A stretch of DNA of 33,593 nt, from positions 1-33,593 of the forward strand of contig JAHHQN010000025.1 in the NCBI GenBank assembly GCA_020026375.1. Reading direction: 5' to 3'. Of this stretch, positions 17,139-25,591 are shown one piece after another. Every line of letters starts with the position of its first letter. The stretch's first letter is position 1. The position numbers and the translations under genes were made by a program. Source of the stretch: Alistipes sp. GTDB lineage: Bacteria > Bacteroidota > Bacteroidia > Bacteroidales > Rikenellaceae. The notes under the pieces are model-generated. The model ran no database searches and was not told the DNA's origin. It saw nothing but the letters and a program-made list of their open reading frames with translations.

Positions 17139-18272
17139 ATGTTTACAGGATTCAAGCGTTGCGCCCGTTTGGCGGCGGTGGCGGCCGTGCTGCTCACCGG
17201 CTGCATGGAGTGGGACTACGGCACGGTGGAGGACTTCAACCCCGATGTGCCTACACCCGGCGAGGTGACCACCCCCGGCGGCTCTTCCGACATGGAGGGC
17301 TGGGTGTCGGGCGACGGACTCTTTGTGGTCAACGAGGGCAACTTCCAGTCGGGAACGGCCACCCTCTCTTACTACGATACCCACCGGAAAAGTGTCGAGA
17401 ACGAGGTGTTCAAGCGCGCCAACGGCTTTAAGCTGGGCGATGTGGCGCAGTCGATGGTCATTCGCAAGAACATCGGCTGGGTGGTGGTCAACAACTCCCA
17501 TGTGGTGTTTGCCATCGACATCAACACCTTCAAGGAGGTGGGCCGCATCACCAACCTCCCCTCGCCGCGCTACATGCACTTCCTCTCCGACGAGAAGGCT
17601 TACATCACCCAACTGTGGGACAACCGCATCATGATTGTCAACCCCAAGACCTATGCCATTACGGGCGAGATTCTCTGTCCCGACATGACCACCAACCGCG
17701 GCTCCACGGAGCAGATGGTGCAGTATGGCAAATACCTCTTCGTGAACTGCTGGTCGTATCAGCGTCGTATCCTCAAGATTGACACCGAGACCGACCGTGT
17801 GGTGGGCGAGCTGGAGGTGGGCATACAACCCTCGTCGCTGGTCATCGACAAGAACGGCAAACTGTGGACGGCCACCGATGGTGGCTATGAGGGCAGCATC
17901 TACGGCCACGAAGCCCCGTCGCTCTACCGCATCGATGCCGAGACCTTCACCATCGAACAGGAGTTCAAGTTCGGTCTTGATGACAGTCTCACGGAGTTGC
18001 AGACCGACAGCAGCGGCGAACGGCTCTACTGGATCAACGGCGACGTGTGGTCGATGGGAGTCGACGACAAGCGTCCGCCGCTGCGTCCGTTCCTCAAGAG
18101 CCGCAACACCAAATACTATGGTCTGACGATCAATCCGCTCAACGGCGAGGTCTATGTGGCCGATGCCATCGACTACGAACAACAGGGTATCATCTACCGC
18201 CATACGCCTCAGGGCGAGCTGCTCGACAGTTTCTATGTGGGCATCATTCCCGGAGCGTTCTGCTGGCGGTAA
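17139..18272 (+). CDS. btuG: BtuG-like vitamin B12-capturing surface lipoprotein (beta-propeller)
   Basis: The 377-residue lipoprotein has Cys22 (VLLTGC), followed by MEWDY. The mature part is a YVTN-like seven-bladed beta-propeller: GLFVVNEGNFQSGTATLSYYD at the start, LGDVAQSM, PSPRYMHFL, GKLWTATDGGY and a final YGLTINPLNGEVYVADAIDY, all characteristic of the BtuG family. In Bacteroides, BtuG binds cobalamin with very high affinity on the cell surface and forms a lid on BtuB. Here the btuB-like gene follows after 12 nt, under a shared cobalamin riboswitch, which strongly supports the assignment. The ATG at 17139 sits directly after a terminator-like hairpin. Confidence 0.9.
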   Translation: MFTGFKRCARLAAVAAVLLTGCMEWDYGTVEDFNPDVPTPGEVTTPGGSSDMEGWVSGDGLFVVNEGNFQSGTATLSYYDTHRKSVENEVFKRANGFKLGDVAQSMVIRKNIGWVVVNNSHVVFAIDINTFKEVGRITNLPSPRYMHFLSDEKAYITQLWDNRIMIVNPKTYAITGEILCPDMTTNRGSTEQMVQYGKYLFVNCWSYQRRILKIDTETDRVVGELEVGIQPSSLVIDKNGKLWTATDGGYEGSIYGHEAPSLYRIDAETFTIEQEFKFGLDDSLTELQTDSSGERLYWINGDVWSMGVDDKRPPLRPFLKSRNTKYYGLTINPLNGEVYVADAIDYEQQGIIYRHTPQGELLDSFYVGIIPGAFCWR

Positions 18273-18284
18273 AAAGACAACGTG

Positions 18285-20354
18285 ATGAAGAAACAACTAC
18301 TCTATATGGGACTTCTGCTCCTGTGGCCTGTGGCCGTGGGAGCGCAGGAGGAGACTCCGCGCCGCAACATCAGTATCCGCGAGGTGACCATCACGGGACA
18401 ACGCCCCATGAAGGAAATCGGTGTGCAGAAGACGCAGTTCGACTCCGTGGTGCTGAAGGAGAACATCGCCCTGTCGATGGCCGATGTGCTGACGTTCAAC
18501 TCGTCGATTTTCGTCAAGAGCTACGGCCGTGCCACCCTCTCGACGGTGGCCTTCCGCGGCACGTCGCCCTCCCACACCCAGGTGACCTGGAACGGCATGC
18601 GCATCAACAACCCGATGCTGGGCATGACCGACTTCTCGATGATTCCCTCCTACTTCATCGACGATGCCTCGCTGCTGCACGGCACCTCGTCGGTCAACGA
18701 GACGGGTGGCGGTCTGGGCGGTCTGGTGCGACTGGGAACACGTCCGGCGCAGAACGAGGGGTTCGGTCTGCAATATGTGCAGGGCGTCGGGTCGTTCCAC
18801 ACCTTCGACGAGTTCCTGCGCCTGACCTACGGCAACCAACACTGGCAGACCTCCACGCGTGTGGTCTACTCCTCGTCGAAAAACGACTTCAAGTACCGCA
18901 ACCGCGACAAGAAGGAGAACATCTACGACGATGAGATGAACATCATCGGTTCGTATTATCCCGTTGAGCGCAACAAACACGCCTCGTTCAAGGATTTCCA
19001 CCTCCTGCAGGAGGTCTACTACAATACGGGTCGCGGCGACCGCTTCGGACTCAATGCCTGGTATATCGGCTCCAACCGCGAGCTGCCGATGCTCACGACC
19101 GACTACCTCGACGACATGTTCTTCGAGAACCGCCAGCGCGAGCAGACCCTGCGCAGTGTCCTGTCGTGGGATCACCTGCGCCGTGACTGGAAGACGGGGC
19201 TGAAACTGGGCTATATCCACACCTGGGTGGGCTACGACAACAAGGAGGACCGTGGCAACGGCGATTTGTCGGCCACGCGCTCGCGTAGCTGTGTCGACAC
19301 CTTCTTTGCCAAGGCCGAAGGCGAATACACCCCTACGGAGAAGTGGCTGCTGTCGGGCAATGTGACCATGCACTACCACAACGCATCGAACTTCCAGTAT
19401 TGGGAGACCGTCTCCTCGTCGGGCGAGTCGGTCATGACCCAGCCGGGCGAACGCTACGACAAGGGACGTATGGAACTGTCGGGTTCGGTGTCGGCCAAAT
19501 GGCGGCCGGTGGAGCGGCTGGGCATGTCGCTGGTGCTGCGTGAGGAGGTCTTCGGCGGCGACTGGACACCGCTGATTCCGGCCTTCTTCATCGACGGTGT
19601 GCTGTCGCGGCGCGGCAATGTGGTGGCCAAGGCCTCCATTTCGCGCAATTTCCGCTATCCGACGCTCAATGACCTCTACTTCCTGCCGGGCGGCAATGTC
19701 AACCTGCGCAAGGAGCACGGCTGGAGCTATGATGCCGGTGTGTCGTTCGAGGTGGGCCGCAACGGCAGCTACGCCCTCAAGGGCAGTGCCAACTGGTTCG
19801 ATTCCCACATCGACGACTGGATTATCTGGCTGCCCACCGTCAAGGGTTTCTTCTCGCCGCGCAACCTCAAGAAGGTGCATGCCTACGGTGTGGAGACCTC
19901 GCTGGATTTGAACCTCCTCCTCTCACCGGAGTGGCAGCTGGAGGTGGGGTCGACCTTCTCGTGGACCCCCTCCATCAACGAGGGCGACAAGTTCTCGGAG
20001 GGCGACCGCTCTGTGGGTCGTCAGCTGCCCTATGTTCCCGAATATTCGTCGACTGTGAGCGGCCGTCTGGCGTGGCGCAGCTGGTCGCTGGGCTACAAGT
20101 GGTGCTTCTACAGCCGCCGCTACACCATGACCAGCAACGAGAATACCCTCACCGGCTATCTGCCGCCCTACTATATGAACAACCTCTCGCTGGAGAAGGT
20201 GCTGAATCTGCGTTGGGCCGACCTCTCGCTGAAGGGGGCGGTGAACAACCTCTTCGACGAGGAGTACCTCTCGGTGCTGTCGCGTCCCATGCCGGGCATC
20301 AACTTCGAGGTATTCATCGGCATCACTCCCAAATGGGGCAGAAAACACAAATAA
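18285..20354 (+). CDS. btuB: BtuB-like TonB-dependent cobalamin receptor
   Basis: The ATG at 18285 is preferred over the GTG directly before it. The 689-residue protein has a signal peptide (ending VGAQ), a TonB-box-like REVTITGQR (about 25-33) and a plug domain (about 40-155, with VAFRGTSPSHTQVTWNGMRIN and NETGGGLGGLVRLGTR). A 22-strand-type beta-barrel follows. The C-terminal YLSVLSRPMPGINFEVFIGI is typical of BtuB/CirA-type receptors. It lacks the SusC N-terminal regulatory domain. It moves cobalamin across the outer membrane using TonB energy, with the adjacent BtuG-like protein as lid. The periplasmic and inner-membrane parts (BtuF/CD) are not in the window. Confidence 0.9.
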   Translation: MKKQLLYMGLLLLWPVAVGAQEETPRRNISIREVTITGQRPMKEIGVQKTQFDSVVLKENIALSMADVLTFNSSIFVKSYGRATLSTVAFRGTSPSHTQVTWNGMRINNPMLGMTDFSMIPSYFIDDASLLHGTSSVNETGGGLGGLVRLGTRPAQNEGFGLQYVQGVGSFHTFDEFLRLTYGNQHWQTSTRVVYSSSKNDFKYRNRDKKENIYDDEMNIIGSYYPVERNKHASFKDFHLLQEVYYNTGRGDRFGLNAWYIGSNRELPMLTTDYLDDMFFENRQREQTLRSVLSWDHLRRDWKTGLKLGYIHTWVGYDNKEDRGNGDLSATRSRSCVDTFFAKAEGEYTPTEKWLLSGNVTMHYHNASNFQYWETVSSSGESVMTQPGERYDKGRMELSGSVSAKWRPVERLGMSLVLREEVFGGDWTPLIPAFFIDGVLSRRGNVVAKASISRNFRYPTLNDLYFLPGGNVNLRKEHGWSYDAGVSFEVGRNGSYALKGSANWFDSHIDDWIIWLPTVKGFFSPRNLKKVHAYGVETSLDLNLLLSPEWQLEVGSTFSWTPSINEGDKFSEGDRSVGRQLPYVPEYSSTVSGRLAWRSWSLGYKWCFYSRRYTMTSNENTLTGYLPPYYMNNLSLEKVLNLRWADLSLKGAVNNLFDEEYLSVLSRPMPGINFEVFIGITPKWGRKHK

Positions 20355-20382
20355 TATATCCGTTAAAATAAGTTAAGTGGAG

Positions 20383-20420
20383 ACGGGGTGCAGTCCGAAA
20401 AGGACGGCGCTCCGTTTTTT
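20383..20420 (+). terminator. Rho-independent terminator of the B12 operon
   Basis: ACGGGGTGCAGTCC pairs with GGACGGCGCTCCGT (one mismatch, two wobble pairs) around a GAAAA-type loop, followed by T-rich sequence (20414-20421), 28 nt after the btuB stop. Confidence 0.85.
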
Positions 20421-20451
20421 TATGTGCCTTGCGTGTGGGTGGGCCGACTGT

Positions 20452-20497
20452 AAAAAAATCCCCGTGCAGGCCTCTCAAGGAAGGACTCTGCACGGGG
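20452..20497 (-). terminator. Rho-independent terminator of the fimbrial operon
   Basis: On the - strand, CCCCGTGCAG (20497-20488) pairs exactly with CTGCACGGGG (20469-20460) and is followed by T7 (20458-20452). It lies 30 nt after the stop of the last fimbrial gene, back to back with the terminator of the convergent B12 operon. Confidence 0.88.
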
Positions 20498-20526
20498 AAC
20501 GCTCTATATGTCAAAGCGTCAGCGTG

Positions 20527-22194
20527 TCAATAGGCGACGGCCTGCCAGGCAGGGGTCACCGCAATCATCTGGTCGATTTTCAGCTTTTTGGTCTCCGTAA
20601 GGTCGGGCAGCGCGGCGAACGGAAACTCGAAGGCCGAGAAACTGTTGCCGAAATCGCGGGCATCATTGGAGTGATGGTTGACATGGAAGACATACCACTC
20701 CATGTAGCCGTGCAGGGAGTAGCTGCCCGTATAGAAGCCTTCGGTCTTCTGTCCCGTGACTTCGAGCAGTTGGTCGAAGGTCATGCCGGGGGTGACCTCC
20801 ATGTCGCCGAGCAGCGTGCGCAGGTCGATTGTCACCTTGCGTTTGTCGATGGGGGTCTGTGGCGTGAGCGTCACTGCCGATATGGGGTTGCAGGTGACGA
20901 GGCGTCGGGTGTTGAGTTCCTGCCCGTGGGTGAAACCGTAGTCGGTGTTGGCGATTTCGAAGGCTGCGGCCGCTCCCGTGGGGTCGGTGAATCGGACGGC
21001 GGTGAGGTGGTTGAAATCCTCCCCCGCGAATCCTATGACGGTGAATCGGCCGTCGCTGCCCACCGTGTAGCGGTTGTCGGTCGTCACATCGGGCAGCGAG
21101 TGCGCGCTGCGGTCGAATCCCAGTGCATTGGCTCTGGCGTGACGGCCGTCGGCGGAGTAGATCATTTCGGCGGTCATGCCCTCCCAGGCGTCGGCCTGCC
21201 TCCACAGCCGGCCGTTCTCGCCCTTGAGTCGGGCGACATAGTCGTGCAGCAGTGTGCGTTCCACCTCGGCGGCAATGTCGGCGGTGTGGGCGCGGAGAAA
21301 GGCGTTGAGCCGTGCCGCCTCGCCGTCGGGACCGTAGAACGGATATCCGTTTTCGGCCGTGAAGTTGACCACCTCGGTGTTCACCACGCCGCAGAACTTC
21401 TCGATGTGGGCGGCCACGGCTGCGGCGACCTTGTCCCGATAGTCGGCGTAGAATCCCCGTCTGATGGCCTCGCAGAGATGGGCGTCGGTGCCGGGCAGGG
21501 AGGGTGTGGGGGCTTCCACCGAGCGGACGAAGTCGGTTCTGGCGACGATGCGGCGCAGAACGATGCCCTGTGGTTTCACACTGCTGCCGTCGACGATGTC
21601 GGGGGCGGTGCGGTTGATTTCGCCCTCCCACATGTAGAACATCGTGCTGTCGGTGAGCTGCTCGTGGGGCAGTACGATGCGTGCCGTGTGGTAGTCCCTG
21701 TCGTCGCGGACAATCTGCTGAGGCACCTGCTCTCCGCTCTGAGGGTCGTTGACCTGTGCGAAGAGCGTGGGGGAGACATTGGCCACAAAGAGAATGCGGT
21801 AGTCGTAGCCCTCGGGTAGGGTGTCCTGCAAATCCTGACGCAGTTCCCACGACATCTGTTGACGGTCGGCAATGGGCCAGTGGGTCGAGGCGTTGATGCC
21901 GCGGATATGGCGTTTCTTGCAGAGGGAGCCGCTCTTGAAGTAGACGTAGTAGTCCAGCGAGCGGATATGGCGGTTGGCCTGCGGGTCGGAGGCGCGTGTG
22001 GCGGAGTCCTCACCGTCGAGCGAGTAGGTGACGATGAAGTTTCGGTGGGCGGTTGTCGCGTCCTGGTCGCTGTGGCCGCTGTCGGGCGTAAGATCGGGTG
22101 CGCTGGCTGACAGCAGGTCGTCGGTGCAACCTGCACAGGTGGCCAGCGCAACCCAAAGGGTGAATATCGTGGTGTGAAATCTCTTGTTTTTCAT
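20527..22194 (-). CDS. Fimbrillin-like lipoprotein, last gene of the fimbrial operon
   Basis: The 555-residue lipoprotein has Cys at 20 or 23 (ALATCAGC), and the following TDD suits surface export. Shortly after come TRASDPQANRHIRSLDYYVYF and YDYRILFVANVS, then LRRIVARTDFVRSV, the pattern of the N-terminal beta domain of Mfa/Fim-type fimbrillins (TRA..., I..L.VY.F, ...L.R..A..D). The central and C-terminal parts are not recognised. In Fim/Mfa-type systems each subunit is exported as a lipoprotein, cleaved at an Arg, and polymerised by strand exchange, or stays as an accessory or anchor. Whether this is a stalk or accessory subunit cannot be told. The gene follows the Mfa2-like gene after 26 nt and is followed by the operon terminator. 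Confidence 0.65.
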   Translation of the reverse strand: MKNKRFHTTIFTLWVALATCAGCTDDLLSASAPDLTPDSGHSDQDATTAHRNFIVTYSLDGEDSATRASDPQANRHIRSLDYYVYFKSGSLCKKRHIRGINASTHWPIADRQQMSWELRQDLQDTLPEGYDYRILFVANVSPTLFAQVNDPQSGEQVPQQIVRDDRDYHTARIVLPHEQLTDSTMFYMWEGEINRTAPDIVDGSSVKPQGIVLRRIVARTDFVRSVEAPTPSLPGTDAHLCEAIRRGFYADYRDKVAAAVAAHIEKFCGVVNTEVVNFTAENGYPFYGPDGEAARLNAFLRAHTADIAAEVERTLLHDYVARLKGENGRLWRQADAWEGMTAEMIYSADGRHARANALGFDRSAHSLPDVTTDNRYTVGSDGRFTVIGFAGEDFNHLTAVRFTDPTGAAAAFEIANTDYGFTHGQELNTRRLVTCNPISAVTLTPQTPIDKRKVTIDLRTLLGDMEVTPGMTFDQLLEVTGQKTEGFYTGSYSLHGYMEWYVFHVNHHSNDARDFGNSFSAFEFPFAALPDLTETKKLKIDQMIAVTPAWQAVAY

Positions 22195-22220
22195 TTTTCA
22201 ATCTGTTTTAGAGTCCTGCA

Positions 22221-23237
22221 TCAGTTCCAGCCGCCGTTCCAGCCCTCTTCGACATCGATTCCCGTGTCGTCGAAGCCGGCGTAGCGCACATCGAACCACC
22301 CGGGGGTGATGCCGTTGAAGTGGAGTCGGGTGACGGTGTTGGGCTTTATCTCCACCTGACCGCCCGACGAGGTGAGGTCGTAAGTGTAGCTGCGGTCGGT
22401 GCCGTTGACCGTGATGGTGCCGCTGACGGTGCCGGGCAGCAGCGGCAGGGAGATGATGTGGTGGCGGTGCTGGGCCTCGGGCAGTGAGGTCATGTCGTCG
22501 GGGAGGGTGGTGTAGGTGAAGGTGCGCGGTGCGGCGGTCTTCACGGCCTGGGTGTTGTCGTCGGTGAGGTAGAGCCGCGAGGGGGTGGTCACCTCCACAC
22601 TGATGCTCGTTATGCGATGCGGAAACTGGTCGGCAAGAATTCCCATGTCGATGTCCAGACGGCCGTTGATGCGTTTGAGCGTAATTTCCTCCTCCACGAT
22701 GAGGTGTCCCTGCGCCCAGCGGTTCATCACGGCACGGAAGATGTCGCCGTCGGCCGTCGGGCGGTCGGGAGCAGAGCTTCCGGGGGCTTTCTCCAGAATG
22801 GGGGTGTAGTCGATGAGGTGGCGGTTGAGGTCACACGACGCTTCGTCGGGCTGCTCCTCGGTGAAGATGGCGAAGTTGCGGGCGTCGATGCCCTCCGTGC
22901 CGGGGTGAATCTTCGGCACGGAGAGGACCACGAATTTGTACCATCGGGGTTTGAGCTGCACGGTGCGGAAACGGAGCGATGCGCCGCCGTCGACGCTGTA
23001 AAGGTCCGATATCTCGCGGATATGCAGCTCGCTTGTGCCGTGTTCGGGTTTTCGTTCGCCCACATAGATGCGGTTCATGTGGGCGCGGAAGTCGTAGGGG
23101 GAGGCCGATGCCGTCTCGCGTGTGATGCGCAGCTCGACACCTGTCGGGTCGGTCTCGCCGGCCTCGTCGTCCGTGGAGCAGGCGGCACAGAGTGAGGCCG
23201 AGAGTGCCAGCGCGGCTATTTGCAGAAGATGTTTCAT
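22221..23237 (-). CDS. Mfa2/FimB-like fimbrial anchor lipoprotein
   Basis: Start ATG 23237 begins a lipoprotein signal peptide ending at Cys20 (SLCAAC, then STDDE); an upstream in-frame start would overlap the previous gene. The 338-residue protein has VELRITRETAS, then LQLKPRWYKFVVL-type beta sequence, LKRINGRLDIDMGIL and a second beta domain ending TVTRLHFNGI. This two-domain beta layout and size fit Mfa2/FimB-type proteins, which anchor the fimbria to the outer membrane and limit its length. It begins 7 nt after the stop of the preceding gene. The family call rests on pattern and context and is moderately sure. Confidence 0.65.
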   Translation of the reverse strand: MKHLLQIAALALSASLCAACSTDDEAGETDPTGVELRITRETASASPYDFRAHMNRIYVGERKPEHGTSELHIREISDLYSVDGGASLRFRTVQLKPRWYKFVVLSVPKIHPGTEGIDARNFAIFTEEQPDEASCDLNRHLIDYTPILEKAPGSSAPDRPTADGDIFRAVMNRWAQGHLIVEEEITLKRINGRLDIDMGILADQFPHRITSISVEVTTPSRLYLTDDNTQAVKTAAPRTFTYTTLPDDMTSLPEAQHRHHIISLPLLPGTVSGTITVNGTDRSYTYDLTSSGGQVEIKPNTVTRLHFNGITPGWFDVRYAGFDDTGIDVEEGWNGGWN

Positions 23238-23244
23238 GGTCTGT

Positions 23245-25581
23245 TTACTGGATAGGATTCTTGGGTAAGATGTCGTTTTCGTCGGTTCCCCAGCCGGTGT
23301 CCACATCTACATTGCCGTCAATCTCGCCGTCGGGTTTTCCCATCGGGTCGTTCTTTCTGCGGCAGCAGATGATGTTGTACTGGCGGTCGCGCATGGCAAA
23401 GGCAGCGCGCTTGCGGCCTTTCGAGGTCTTGACGTAGAAGGAGCGGCCGGGGATTTCGGCCGTGTAGCCGGCCAGATAGGGGGTCGACGAGTGGAAACGA
23501 CCCTCATCGTTCTCGAAGGTCAGATATCCGCGGTAGATGACCTCCCACAGATAGGCCAGCTCGTCGACGGCCGGCACATACCACTCGATTTCGTCGTTGT
23601 CGATGTATCCGTTGCCGTTGCGGTCGCGGTTCTTGGTGGTCATGTAGCCGATCAGATGCTCTCGGGCATTGTCGGGCAGAGCGAGGGCGGCCGCTTCGGG
23701 AGTGTCGTAGCGGTAGACGGGGTGGAGCAGGTCGGAGTTGATGCGGGGGTTGTACGCACCGCCCGGCTTTACGGCCTCGTTGTAGAGATTGCGGGTGTTC
23801 GACAGACCGTCGAGGCGGCTGCTGATCATGCCCGTCATCACAGGGTTGGCTCCGTAGCGCAGGAAACCGAACTGCAGAGCCGTGCGTTCCAACTCATACT
23901 CCACATAGAACTCGTTGTACTTGCCCGTGGGGTGACCCAGAAGGTCTGTCAGCGGCATGCGCACCACCTGTGCCGGACGCTGGCTCACCTCGAAGCGTGC
24001 CACGGTGTTGTTCACCCTGTCGTGCAGGACGATGTATCCCGTGCGCCAGCAGCTCTTGTCGAGGGCGATGTTGACACCGTTGTGGAGATTGGCCGTCTCG
24101 TCGGCCGAGGGGTTCTCGGGCAGATACTCGTCGGTGTGGATATAGAAATATTGCGAGAGGGCGGTGCCGCGGCTCTCGAAGTGTGTGCCGGCATAGAGGT
24201 GTGCCTGCTCCTGCGGAAGGGGCTCCCCGGCCAGATGGGGACGGTACCTGGGCGAGAAGGAGATTTCGAGCCACGGGTGGAGGTCCGGTTCCTCGACATA
24301 GAGCTCCCAGTCCTTGTTGCCGGTGTAGGCATAGCACATGGCCGTGCAGTAGTGGGCGTCGAGAGGGGTGTTGAAAAACGGGGTGATGGAGCTTCGCGTG
24401 AGCAGACGGGTCTCGATGCGTGTGTCGATGTCATCGGCCGCCCTGATGGTGGCGGTCATGCGGTAGCGGGTGTTGCGGCAGATGTTGAAATCGTTGAAAT
24501 TCACATGGTCGTTGTTGGCCATGTCGGGGGCATAGGGCTGCGGCTGGCCGATGTAGATGCGGTAGGCGACATTCTCGGTGCGCTTGCCGCCTGCCGAGAT
24601 GTAGATACCCTCGACGAGCAGAAAGCTGGCCGTGGGATACTCCTCCTTGCCCAGTCGTCCCATCAGTGTCTGGTAGTAGCACGGTTGGGCGTACTCCTTC
24701 TTGAAGTAGGAGAGGTCGCTCTTTCTGCCGCGGCGGTTTTCGAAGAGGTAGAAACCGGCGTGGAGTCCGTTTTCACCCACAGGGGTGGTCTTCACGGTGG
24801 CCTGACGCAGATAGTTGTCCTCGCGCGGTGCGTAGTTGTCGGGCAGGGGCTGCGGTACGGGTTCGTGTACGGCATCGCCCTGCGCACCGATGAGGTTGCC
24901 CTGCGCGTCGGTCAGTTGGTCCGACGGGTGGGCGAGGAGGTAGCTGCGGAGCGGAATGTTGCAGATTTTGACACTCGAGAGCAGAAATTCGTCGCCTGCC
25001 ACCTCGGGGCGGAAGTTGACCGTGAAGTCGATGTTGGCGGCGATGCGCTCGACGGTGAGTTGCAGATGGGTGTTTCTGTCGTTCATCTGCTCGAGGCTGA
25101 CCTCCGCCTCGCCGCTCATGATCATCAGTCCCTGAAAGGCGCAGTCGGCCGATTGTCCCTCGAAGGTGATGTCGCGGAGCTGCGGCAGGGTGATGTCGGC
25201 ATTTCCGGCCATGTCCCACAGCTCGGGATAGTTGCACACGGCCACCAGACGCAACGGTGTGGGTGACTTGAGCAGCAGTTGCAGCTTGTAGACGGGGGTC
25301 GACGTGCCGCTCTCGGCGGAGGGCGCGCCCAGATTGCGGTGGAAACGGCGATGGAGCGTGCCGTCGGGATTGAAGGCGTAGACGATGATGTGTTCCACAC
25401 GGCTGTCGTCGTCGATGTCTGTCTCCTCGGCAGCACGGCTGGCCACCGTGGTCAGCGGAGCGGGTGTGATGCAGAGGGTCAGCCCCTCGTCGGAGGAGGC
25501 GGTGTCGCTTCCTCCGATATCGTCGCTGCATGCCGTCAGCAGAAGCAGACAGCACAGAATGAGTGGTAGAAACTTGTTCAT
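23245..25581 (-). CDS. Large fimbrial accessory/tip-type lipoprotein with C-terminal lectin-like domain
   Basis: The 778-residue lipoprotein has Cys18 (LLLTAC, then SDD). The N-terminal region has VASRAAEETDIDDDSRVEHIIVYAF, a fimbrillin-type first domain, and LRLVAVCNYPELW. The middle part is unrecognised. The last ~130 residues contain a calcium-loop-like DRNGNGYIDNDE running into IEWYVPAVDELAYLWEV, then FHSSTPYLAG and a conserved AFAMRDRQYNIICCRR. This resembles the lectin-like C-terminal modules seen in Bacteroidales fimbrial tip and accessory proteins. It is positioned like Mfa3-5/FimC-E accessory genes. A role at the tip or in host or matrix binding is inferred. Confidence 0.6.
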   Translation of the reverse strand: MNKFLPLILCCLLLLTACSDDIGGSDTASSDEGLTLCITPAPLTTVASRAAEETDIDDDSRVEHIIVYAFNPDGTLHRRFHRNLGAPSAESGTSTPVYKLQLLLKSPTPLRLVAVCNYPELWDMAGNADITLPQLRDITFEGQSADCAFQGLMIMSGEAEVSLEQMNDRNTHLQLTVERIAANIDFTVNFRPEVAGDEFLLSSVKICNIPLRSYLLAHPSDQLTDAQGNLIGAQGDAVHEPVPQPLPDNYAPREDNYLRQATVKTTPVGENGLHAGFYLFENRRGRKSDLSYFKKEYAQPCYYQTLMGRLGKEEYPTASFLLVEGIYISAGGKRTENVAYRIYIGQPQPYAPDMANNDHVNFNDFNICRNTRYRMTATIRAADDIDTRIETRLLTRSSITPFFNTPLDAHYCTAMCYAYTGNKDWELYVEEPDLHPWLEISFSPRYRPHLAGEPLPQEQAHLYAGTHFESRGTALSQYFYIHTDEYLPENPSADETANLHNGVNIALDKSCWRTGYIVLHDRVNNTVARFEVSQRPAQVVRMPLTDLLGHPTGKYNEFYVEYELERTALQFGFLRYGANPVMTGMISSRLDGLSNTRNLYNEAVKPGGAYNPRINSDLLHPVYRYDTPEAAALALPDNAREHLIGYMTTKNRDRNGNGYIDNDEIEWYVPAVDELAYLWEVIYRGYLTFENDEGRFHSSTPYLAGYTAEIPGRSFYVKTSKGRKRAAFAMRDRQYNIICCRRKNDPMGKPDGEIDGNVDVDTGWGTDENDILPKNPIQ

Positions 25582-25591
25582 GGTCGTTGGT

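Noticed and set aside
20377..21819. Long + strand open frames opposite the fimbrial genes (also 23491-25266, 25385-27010 and 31350-32966)
   Set aside because: They are Gly/Val-rich shadow frames. The - strand frames carry signal peptides, family motifs and operon-like spacing with a matching terminator.
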